This document shows, piece by piece, positions 31,248-36,924 of a DNA stretch of 36,924 nt; the stretch's first letter is position 1; each line of letters begins with the position of its first letter. The notes beneath the pieces are model-generated. The model was not told where the DNA came from. It worked only from the letters and a program-made list of their open reading frames with translations, and did no database searches. The DNA comes from a virus, in IMG/VR virus record IMGVR_UViG_3300044837_000017, positions 1 through 36,924 of that record, one strand, 5' to 3'. Both the position numbers and the translations under genes were made by a program.

Positions 31248-32177
31248 TTACACTACTACGCGAATTTCCACGTCTGCGTAAATCTTCTCCGCAGGAAGTG
31301 CGCTACCAGCCACAGTCGTTGTGCCTACTGTGTTGTTGAAGACTGGATAGGAAACTTCTACAACGCTTCGCCCAAGCACGCCGTTAGACGTTACAAGGCC
31401 GGTGCTGGAAACCGAAACCACCTTCGCTGCTGAACCTGCCGGAAGTTTACCGTAGGTACCGCTGGTCAAAGATGCTGCCCCGTCCGCGAAGTATGTAAGG
31501 ACGTTAGTTGCTTCCTCTGACACTGCGGTTGCGGCGTGGGTCTCTGCTGTTGCTGCGTTGTTCTCAAGCGTCAACGTGGTAGTCGAACTCGCAGTGGCGA
31601 TGTAGCTGCCATTGTTGTTCGCGCCAGCGAAGCCTGCTACGTTGAAAGTCTTACCCGCGAAGGCACTGCTGCCGCCGCCCGTAATCGTTCCCGTATACAC
31701 TGCTGTGCCCTGTGCCGCAGTTGCAGTTGCGGCGTGAGTATCAGCCGTAGCTGCCGCATTGGTGAGCGTCAGAGTGGTAGTGCTCGATGCAGTGGCTACG
31801 AACGTGCCGTTGTTCTGGCCAAGATCAAACCCTACGACCGTGAATTCAAGACCTGCGAAAGCATTGCTCCCGCCGCCTGTGATGGTGCCCGTATAGACTG
31901 CTGCGGTGCCCGAAGCGTTAGCGACGGAGGCAAGAGTCAGAGTTCCGGGTACGGATGCTGCCACTGCGGTCAGCGTCAAACTAGCGCCGAGTGGAACCGG
32001 AGTACCGGCCACATCTACGACCTGAGGATTCAACTGGAAGCTCGTGGGAGCGCCAGTGCCACTCAGAGAGATGGTGACCTTATTTTTCCCCGGTACAGTG
32101 GAGAGCGGAGTCTGGGTGCCCTGCACAAGAATCTTTGCAGGAGTGCCTAGTCCGGATGTTGCTGCTGGATAACTCAT
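31248..32177 (-). CDS. Probable head decoration protein with Ig-like domains and internal repeat
   Basis: The 309-residue protein is first after the capsid gene, the usual place for a decoration protein. It has an N-terminal beta region (residues 1-85). Two tandem repeats of about 61 residues follow (91-152 and 158-218), each with VYTGTITGGGS-[NS]-AFAG, then ATASSTTTLTL and THAATA. The C-terminal 85 residues look like a bacterial Ig-like (BIG2-type) domain with KVVSVSSTGLVTSNGVLGRS. Ig-like domains on capsids bind weakly to surfaces. ATG 32177 has no strong ribosome-binding site next to it; AAGGGACATAAAAAAGA is the nearest. A strong terminator lies just upstream, so expression is probably much lower than that of the capsid protein. 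Confidence 0.75.
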   Translation of the reverse strand: MSYPAATSGLGTPAKILVQGTQTPLSTVPGKNKVTISLSGTGAPTSFQLNPQVVDVAGTPVPLGASLTLTAVAASVPGTLTLASVANASGTAAVYTGTITGGGSNAFAGLEFTVVGFDLGQNNGTFVATASSTTTLTLTNAAATADTHAATATAAQGTAVYTGTITGGGSSAFAGKTFNVAGFAGANNNGSYIATASSTTTLTLENNAATAETHAATAVSEEATNVLTYFADGAASLTSGTYGKLPAGSAAKVVSVSSTGLVTSNGVLGRSVVEVSYPVFNNTVGTTTVAGSALPAEKIYADVEIRVVV

Positions 32178-32223
32178 TCTTTTTTATGTCCCTTTCTGAA
32201 CATTTACTACAATGCAAGAAAAA

Positions 32224-32257
32224 TGCCGCCTCTGTGTTTTAGGCACGAGAGGCGGCA
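32224..32257 (-). terminator. Strong rho-independent terminator after major capsid gene
   Basis: A perfect 10-bp GC-rich stem (TGCCGCCTCT at 32224-32233, AGAGGCGGCA at 32248-32257) with a 14-base loop is followed on the minus strand by TTTTTCTTG. It lies seven bases beyond the capsid stop codon and would isolate a capsid-rich transcript. Confidence 0.93.
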
Positions 32258-32263
32258 AATGTC

Positions 32264-33295
32264 TTAGCTGATTGCAGAAGCCGCGTCGATCTGCCGAATG
32301 CGGACAGTGGTATCAGGACCAAGGGAGGTCGTGAAGTGGACGCGGTACGAGGTCCATCCTGGGATCAGCCCTTCAGGATCGGCAACGCTCGGTTCGGCAT
32401 TCTGAACGACGTTGCACTTGATGTTCGACCACTCACCGTCACCGTACTCGGTGTCGCCCTGTGCTCCAAGCTTGATGCTGTAGATGCCATCACGCCCGAA
32501 GATATAGGTACGAAGCGCCGTCAGACCAGTAACACCCTTGTAGTTAGCGGTGGTCGTGACCTGATTGCTCTGGAAGAAGTGCACGCCCGAAGACGGCAGT
32601 TCAATCATCTCGGTAAGGTCCACAGAGATGAGGTCTTCCATCTTCGCCAAGCCCACCGGGGTGTGCTTCAGGATGTCAATCGGGCTGTTATTGCTAACAT
32701 CCGAAAGAACGTCGCCGAGAGCAAACGGGTGGATCACGCCGCAGAATGCCTTGGATGCTTCATCGTAGGGACGAACCGAACGACCGGCAAGACTCTGGAC
32801 AGCGTTACGAATCTGGTTCAGCGAAAGCGAAGTGAAGCTCGTGGTGCTGGTTGCACCAAGCTGCACAAGGACGCTGGAGTCGATGCTGGATGCGCCGTCA
32901 GCAGTTGCACGGACAAGGCCAGACAGGGACTCGCCAAGACGGTACGCAAGCTCACGAGCGACGTTCTCAACAGTGCTGTCGATTGCGGTTGCAAGCGAGA
33001 GACTGGAGAAGTTCGCATAGTCAGCGTACTCACCGATAGTGGCTGTGGTGTTGAGCACTTGAACCGTGATCGAGCCGCCAACCGTGCCTTCGTTGGTCTG
33101 CGCAGTGTTAGCTGCCAGAGGCACGTACATGAACATCTCGTACTGGTTACCGCTCTTGGTAGGCAGATCAAGACGCTCGGAGCAAGCTACGAACGGGGTC
33201 TGCGCTTTGAGGTTTTCGCGAAATTTCTTGTCATAGAATTTCACGGTGGACTGAGGAAGATTTCCCTGAAGATTTCCAGCGGGATTGTAACTCAT
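32264..33295 (-). CDS. Major capsid protein, N4 gp56 family (HK97 fold)
   Basis: The 343-residue protein matches the N4 gp56-type major capsid pattern. It has an N-terminal YDKKFRENLKAQTPF helix (residues about 21-35), then SERLDLP-KSGNQYEMFMYVPL and the long E-loop-to-spine stretch with IGEYADYANFSSLSL. A conserved middle follows (ELAYRLGESL, QIRNAVQSLAGRSVRPYD), then the CGVIHPFALGDVL motif and the C-terminal RTYIFGRDGIYSIKLGAQG. No protease site is seen. It forms the icosahedral shell. ATG 33295 has AAGGA nine bases upstream, displayed in a hairpin loop. A structured leader precedes it and a strong terminator follows, consistent with high expression. Confidence 0.9.
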   Translation of the reverse strand: MSYNPAGNLQGNLPQSTVKFYDKKFRENLKAQTPFVACSERLDLPTKSGNQYEMFMYVPLAANTAQTNEGTVGGSITVQVLNTTATIGEYADYANFSSLSLATAIDSTVENVARELAYRLGESLSGLVRATADGASSIDSSVLVQLGATSTTSFTSLSLNQIRNAVQSLAGRSVRPYDEASKAFCGVIHPFALGDVLSDVSNNSPIDILKHTPVGLAKMEDLISVDLTEMIELPSSGVHFFQSNQVTTTANYKGVTGLTALRTYIFGRDGIYSIKLGAQGDTEYGDGEWSNIKCNVVQNAEPSVADPEGLIPGWTSYRVHFTTSLGPDTTVRIRQIDAASAIS

Positions 33296-33324
33296 TATGG
33301 ATTTTCCTTTTTAGGATATCCATA
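33296..33324 (-). promoter_or_regulatory. Hairpin presenting the capsid ribosome-binding site
   Basis: On the minus strand TATGGAT (33324-33318) pairs perfectly with ATCCATA (33302-33296), which abuts the capsid ATG at 33295. The ribosome-binding site AAGGA lies in the 15-base loop. This could time or boost translation of the capsid gene. Confidence 0.6.
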
Positions 33325-33396
33325 CCCTATCTAACAACCTCCTCCCAGAAGTAGTAAGACATGGAATAAAGCCTTCAATGTGATGACAATCTCTGG

Positions 33397-33414
33397 ACCA
33401 GTAATCCGACTGGT
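33397..33414 (-). other. Leader hairpin A with conserved CGGATT loop
   Basis: On the minus strand ACCAGT-CGGATT-ACTGGT forms a perfect 6-bp stem with a 6-base loop in the leader of the capsid gene. Hairpin B at 33483-33498 has the same loop and a compensated stem. On the plus strand a TTT follows, so a weak antisense terminator is also possible. Confidence 0.6.
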
Positions 33415-33427
33415 TTTGATATTGCGC

Positions 33428-33444
33428 CGTCAAGGTCTTTGACG
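33428..33444. other. Leader hairpin between A and B
   Basis: CGTCAA (33428-33433) and TTGACG (33439-33444) form a perfect 6-bp stem around a 5-base loop. No T run follows on either strand. It adds to a run of four hairpins in the 218-base capsid leader. Confidence 0.5.
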
Positions 33445-33482
33445 ATCTTAGTATCCTCAGCACATAACTCAGGGAACGGTTC

Positions 33483-33498
33483 GTAGTAATCCGACTAC
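33483..33498 (-). other. Leader hairpin B with conserved CGGATT loop
   Basis: On the minus strand GTAGT-CGGATT-ACTAC forms a 5-bp stem with the same 6-base loop as hairpin A. Two stem pairs differ from A, and pairing is kept (AC/GT versus GT/AC at the base). It begins 16 bases after the stop of the acetyltransferase gene. Confidence 0.6.
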
Positions 33499-33513
33499 TT
33501 GTCGTTCAATGTT

Positions 33514-33942
33514 TCAAACGAGCCGCTTACGCATGATGAGACCATGTATATGTGGCGCGTAAAGATTTGGTTCAAGAGAAGCAACGCGATAACCTAGATC
33601 GAAGTACAACTTCTGAGCCGGGTTATCTACACGCGTATGCAACCACGCTCTTCCGTAGTCTTGCGCGATGTAGTACTTCTCAAATTCTTTGATGAGAGCA
33701 GTCGCCAAGCCCTTGCCTCTATAGGCCGGGTCTGTAGCGACACTCCAAATGTAAGGTGTGCCTTTGCTCACTTCTGAGACTAAAGAGGCTGTAACCTTGC
33801 CACTATCTTCAGTAATCCATGTCGGAAACTTAGATACGGCTTTCCAATACTGTGCATCATCCCAAATCTCTCCGGGGTAAAGGTCTCGTATTGTAGAAAG
33901 CAGTGTGGTAAGGTCTGCGGTGGTTGCAAGCCGGATACTCAA
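33514..33942 (-). CDS. GNAT family N-acetyltransferase
   Basis: The 142-residue protein shows a complete GNAT fold. An N-terminal IRLATTADLTTL helix is followed by strands, and the acetyl-CoA pyrophosphate loop RGKGLA (residues 75-80) sits after VATDPAYR. A helix (TALIKEFEKY) follows, then the NPAQKLYFDLGYR segment (residues 107-119) typical of motif B. Such enzymes move an acetyl group from acetyl-CoA to an amine or protein N-terminus. The substrate is unknown. Its place between the scaffold candidate and the capsid gene makes a capsid or host target possible. ATG 33942 follows GGGAGGTAAGCTTTG in the intergenic space. It is a bona fide catalytic family, unlike the gp13-position protein. Confidence 0.85.
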   Translation of the reverse strand: MSIRLATTADLTTLLSTIRDLYPGEIWDDAQYWKAVSKFPTWITEDSGKVTASLVSEVSKGTPYIWSVATDPAYRGKGLATALIKEFEKYYIAQDYGRAWLHTRVDNPAQKLYFDLGYRVASLEPNLYAPHIHGLIMRKRLV

Positions 33943-33945
33943 AGC

Positions 33946-34974
33946 TTACCTCCCGCCGCTCTTTCTCTTTGCGGTCTCTGCTTCGATCTTGTTGACTAAA
34001 GCGATGAAGCCCGGCTGTCTCATGCGGCGCTTGTACTCGTCGGACGGAAGCGCATCTAGTGCCTTCTGACCGGTCAGAGTTCTCAAGACCTTTTGTGTAA
34101 CTGGGTCTTTGATCTCATATACAAGCTGATCGCCTACAGGAGTAGGGATGTTCGCAATGTCTCCAGATGAGCTATTACGGTTCAAGCTCAGTGGTACGCG
34201 AGAGCGCGGCTCGGCGAGAGCGGGATGCTCTTCTACGGGCGGAATCTCTTCGCGAACGCCGTCTGGCGGAAGCTCATCCACTAAAGTGGTGAGGTCTTCT
34301 ACCTGTGCAGGCGGCGCGGGCGGCGTATACACTGGGTTTGTCACGCGCTCTAAGGACGTGACTAATACGCCAGCGTCTTTGAGCTTGTTGTACGCAGTCT
34401 GGAAGTTCTGTGCGGTCGGCGCTAGATCGTAGCGCAGAAGCCAGCCTACCAGCGTCTGAGCGTTCTCATCACAGATGATGTACTCAGGGTTGTTCGACTG
34501 AAAGATCGCAACCTGCTGAAGCGCGTTCAGCGTGTTCACTTGCTGCGTTAGGTCAGTAAGCTCATCGCGAACTTCGGTGATACCGCTCGTGGACTCTACG
34601 ATCTTTGCAATCGCGCTATCAAACGTATCTTCGTCGAGAATGTCGCGGGACAACTGTGCCCGCTCTTCCTTGGTCAGCGGCTTTGGTGTGAATCCGAAAG
34701 GCTTAGGAAACTTCTGTGCACCTTCGTCGATAGTGTCTTTGTCAACGATGCCTAGGCGGTTTTTCTTTGTCTGTTCACGAAGCTTGCGTACCAGAAGCGT
34801 ATTCTGCTCAGCCAGTAGGTAAGGAAGCTCGGCGGGATCGGTGTACTTCAGAACTTGCTTGCCGCCAATCGGACGGCCCTCTTCGTCGGTGGGCTGGTAC
34901 TCGAAGACTTTCGTCTCAGGTACGTTCAGGACTACCGTCTCTAAAATCTCGTTATTTTCAGTACTCAAGTTCAT
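33946..34974 (-). CDS. Putative scaffold protein
   Basis: I chose ATG 34974 because GAGGAGGGGA lies directly upstream; an in-frame TTG at 34986 would place that site inside the gene. The 342-residue product is charged and rich in Glu, Asp, Lys, Pro and Thr. It has a structured N-terminal 90 residues and a helical middle (VRDELTDLTQQVNTLNALQQ, a coiled coil). A Pro-rich linker (YTPPAPPAQV) follows, then a basic C-terminal end (ETAKRKSGGR). A charged helical protein with a basic tail one gene before the capsid protein fits a scaffold. No protease motif is present. The identification is by context. Confidence 0.65.
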   Translation of the reverse strand: MNLSTENNEILETVVLNVPETKVFEYQPTDEEGRPIGGKQVLKYTDPAELPYLLAEQNTLLVRKLREQTKKNRLGIVDKDTIDEGAQKFPKPFGFTPKPLTKEERAQLSRDILDEDTFDSAIAKIVESTSGITEVRDELTDLTQQVNTLNALQQVAIFQSNNPEYIICDENAQTLVGWLLRYDLAPTAQNFQTAYNKLKDAGVLVTSLERVTNPVYTPPAPPAQVEDLTTLVDELPPDGVREEIPPVEEHPALAEPRSRVPLSLNRNSSSGDIANIPTPVGDQLVYEIKDPVTQKVLRTLTGQKALDALPSDEYKRRMRQPGFIALVNKIEAETAKRKSGGR

Positions 34975-35332
34975 TCCCCTCCTCAAGAGAATTTTGTGTT
35001 GATGCCCGTGGTCCTAGGTCAATCATTCCTTCTATGGGATCGACCGGTTCCTCAGTTTTTAGTGATGCGATCTCAGCCGTGTACTGTCTGACTTCTGCGT
35101 TGATACGACGAGATGCGCCTTCCCACAACTGCGCGGCTATCTTAGCCACACGCTGCCCTTCGATAACTTCTTCGCCGCCCGTCTGGATGTTGATGAGTGC
35201 GATGAAGAACTTATTTACCTCTGCTTCAAAAATCTTCTGCACAGTCTTGAATCCCGGCGTACCGCACGTGTCGGCAAGCGCTGCTCGTTCGTGGTGTCCT
35301 AGATCAAGCTCTGCTGTAAATTCGATTGCCAT
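34958..35332 (-). CDS. Small head-operon protein, unknown
   Basis: The 124-residue product starts at ATG 35332, after GGGGAGGGTGA, and overlaps the scaffold candidate by 17 bases. It is mostly helical and acidic at its C-terminus (NSLEEGNELEY), with a HHERAALADTCG stretch near residue 13 and a central helix around FEAEVNKFFIALINIQ. It could be a head-assembly chaperone or scaffold partner. The gene upstream is the portal. No family is recognised. Confidence 0.6.
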   Translation of the reverse strand: MAIEFTAELDLGHHERAALADTCGTPGFKTVQKIFEAEVNKFFIALINIQTGGEEVIEGQRVAKIAAQLWEGASRRINAEVRQYTAEIASLKTEEPVDPIEGMIDLGPRASTQNSLEEGNELEY

Positions 35333-35362
35333 TCACCCTCCCCGGCGAATAAGAAACAGGTG

Positions 35363-35378
35363 CCCGGTGGAAACCGGG
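35363..35378 (-). other. Hairpin in portal-downstream leader
   Basis: CCCGGT (35363-35368) and ACCGGG (35373-35378) make a perfect 6-bp stem with a 4-base loop in the 88-base gap after the portal gene. A second short stem (CGGG/CCCG) lies just upstream on the minus strand. The following bases include TTTCTTATT, so weak termination or RNA processing is possible. Confidence 0.5.
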
Positions 35379-35420
35379 TCTTTATACGGGACTGCACCCG
35401 AACCTAACCTCAAATTTTTA

Positions 35421-36924
35421 CTACACGTTTGGTTGTTGTCCAGCTATACCATTAGGACTAGGCGTACCCTCTGCGGCTTCGCTCGATGCATTCTGACGGA
35501 ACGCATTGACTACGAGATCGCGCTTGATACGATTCTGTGTCTGCTGGTCTTCAAGCTGCTGCTTCTGCTGGAACTTTTGCTGATTGCTCTGAGCGGTGAC
35601 GTTAGCCTTAGATTGAGCCTGAGCCGCTTGCGACTCTTGCTGTCTCTTTTGCTTCATCTTATCCGTCATCGGTTTGATGATGGCGTTCTTGTTCTTCCAC
35701 TCGCTCGACTCCATCCACATACTGAGGATTTCTTTGAAGTCGATGTACTCTTCGTTGATGTCCGCTAGACTCTGTTGAATCGTGGGATTCTCAAAGATTT
35801 GCGTGATGAGCGTCATTGACTGCGCCATCGTACGCTTTGCTGCGAGTGCGGCTCCTGCTAGAACCTCGAACTCTACTGCACCAGAATGGAACGCATCCAA
35901 ATCCACTTCGTATTCTTGACCCATCTCTTCGCCAAGGATGTTTACGATTTCAGCATCCGACAAGTGCATAAGGGCAAGATCATCGAGAATGTACAAGAAC
36001 GGCTCGAATACTTGTTCAATAAAGTTGTCCAACGGTCCATCAAGACGTGTCGCGCTGGCTCCGGCCAATGTACTTGCGCCAGTAGCAGTGCGGCCCATTG
36101 ATGATCGCGGTCCAGAAGAAGAGCCTTGAACAAGCGCTTGATCTGCGCCGGACGTGCTCTCTGTTGCTTTTTCTGATTCTGCCAGTGCGCTCCAGATGTC
36201 TGCGGGAACCTTTGGAGTCTCCATCAGACGGAACGCCTTATCTACTTCTGAATCGACGGTGTAGATTTTACCTAGACCTGTGCGAATCATCTGCGTGGGC
36301 ACGTTTGTATCGCGCTTGCGTAAGTAGATAGGGTTCACACCAAATGACAAAATTTTCAGTATGGCGTTGATTGTGCCTTGATCGACTCTTTGGTTCTGTC
36401 CAACGATCAATCCTAGGCCCATGCCATAAAATGCTTTTTCACGGTTCCACCAGTTCGCACTTAGGAACGGGATAACGCCGTAAGGATTCTTGCCGCTATA
36501 GATCACCTTCTTGCGGTCGATTACCATGATCTTTCGGTTGCGGTCCCAGTACTCCAGAACTTCCATCTTCTTGAAGAGGAGATCAGGTGATACTTGAATG
36601 CTCTGTTTCTCCGAGTGATGGACAGCGCCGTCCATGTACGTCGAGTTGTCACTTGCCAGAACCGGAGCGACGTTCTCGCCCGGCGAAGGTGTCAGCCACC
36701 ATTCCATCAAGGCTTGCTCGGTCTCAGGAATAACCCAGCCCTTGCGGTCTGCGTGATCCTTAGGCAATTCAGACAATGCTTCGCGAATATCGTTCAGCTT
36801 GTAGAAGTCCATGTACCGGACATCGATGGCGAAGTCGGCGCGGCGGATATCCCCTACATCTGTCTTTGGATCGACCCACACCTTGTTGATTGGACGATTC
36901 TCAAAGAATGGACGCGGTACGGTG
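35421..36924 (-). CDS. Portal protein, N-terminus beyond window edge
   Basis: The frame is open to the right edge of the window, so the GTG at 36881 is not the start; residues upstream of it read PFFENRPINKVWVDPK. About 500 residues are visible. They carry typical portal features: the wing region with NPYGVIPFLSANWWNREKAF, GMGLGLIVGQNQRVDQGT (a common portal motif), a long central helix region with FIEQVFEPFLYILDDLALMH, and a Gln/Lys-rich flexible C-terminus (KQQLEDQQTQ). The portal is the 12-fold ring through which DNA enters and leaves the head. It leads the virion operon in this window, followed by small head genes, scaffold candidate and capsid. Confidence 0.9.
   Translation of the reverse strand, partial: TVPRPFFENRPINKVWVDPKTDVGDIRRADFAIDVRYMDFYKLNDIREALSELPKDHADRKGWVIPETEQALMEWWLTPSPGENVAPVLASDNSTYMDGAVHHSEKQSIQVSPDLLFKKMEVLEYWDRNRKIMVIDRKKVIYSGKNPYGVIPFLSANWWNREKAFYGMGLGLIVGQNQRVDQGTINAILKILSFGVNPIYLRKRDTNVPTQMIRTGLGKIYTVDSEVDKAFRLMETPKVPADIWSALAESEKATESTSGADQALVQGSSSGPRSSMGRTATGASTLAGASATRLDGPLDNFIEQVFEPFLYILDDLALMHLSDAEIVNILGEEMGQEYEVDLDAFHSGAVEFEVLAGAALAAKRTMAQSMTLITQIFENPTIQQSLADINEEYIDFKEILSMWMESSEWKNKNAIIKPMTDKMKQKRQQESQAAQAQSKANVTAQSNQQKFQQKQQLEDQQTQNRIKRDLVVNAFRQNASSEAAEGTPSPNGIAGQQPNV

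Noticed and set aside
32336-33334. 332-residue plus-strand reading frame opposite the capsid gene
   Set aside because: It is the antisense shadow of a highly biased coding sequence, has no ribosome-binding site and no recognisable domain.
34767-35768. 333-residue plus-strand reading frame opposite portal and scaffold genes
   Set aside because: It crosses three well-supported minus-strand genes and their gaps, has low-complexity Leu/Ser-rich product and no start signal.
36881-36924. GTG 36881 as portal start
   Set aside because: The frame continues open to the window edge with portal-like residues, so the gene is cut by the window rather than starting there.

Overview
This window is part of a lytic-type, tailed double-stranded DNA phage genome, and the gene set points to a podovirus. 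Evidence: a portal gene runs off the right edge. To its left on the minus strand come a scaffold candidate, a major capsid protein of the N4 gp56 type, two tail-tube adaptor-like proteins, fibre proteins, a large nozzle-like protein, and four genes in the order and sizes of the T7 gp13-14-15-16 ejection block. No integrase, CRISPR array, insertion sequence or tRNA was seen. The host cannot be fixed from the sequence. The promoters seen match bacterial sigma70 consensus and genes have strong Shine-Dalgarno sites with ATG, GTG and TTG starts.

Layout. (1) 1-4700, plus strand: a tightly packed row of small genes, most overlapping by 1-4 bases. It holds a cupin-like protein, a zinc-ribbon protein, a GH73-type glucosaminidase endolysin, a HicB-like protein, a MazG-like pyrophosphohydrolase, two tandem 28-29 residue membrane peptides and several unknowns. 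It ends with a separately promoted winged-helix gene and a bidirectional terminator at about 4708-4731. (2) 4798-9862, minus strand: an accessory operon led by a consensus sigma70 promoter with a palindromic site just upstream. It encodes a metallophosphoesterase, a dATP/dGTP diphosphohydrolase-like protein, small proteins, a two-transmembrane coiled-coil protein and a class II ribonucleotide reductase. (3) 9908-11066, minus strand: a probable membrane/lysis cluster with two small membrane proteins and a divergent SleB-like hydrolase candidate. (4) 11156-36924, minus strand: the virion operon, read from portal (right) to the gp16-position ejection protein (left).

How the parts work together. 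The reductase, MazG-like enzyme and dATP/dGTP diphosphohydrolase-like enzyme would adjust the deoxynucleotide pool for phage DNA synthesis. The virion operon builds head, tail tube, fibres and ejection proteins. Expression levels inside it seem tuned by RNA structures: a structured leader and a hairpin that presents the ribosome-binding site before the capsid gene, a strong terminator after it, and another after the nozzle gene. Lysis functions appear in two places, the GH73 enzyme on the plus strand and the membrane cluster on the minus strand.

Most interesting signals: the tandem membrane micropeptides, the paired hairpins with identical loops in the capsid leader, a zincin-like HELTH motif in the gp16-position protein, modules shared among tail genes, and two palindromic operator-like sites.
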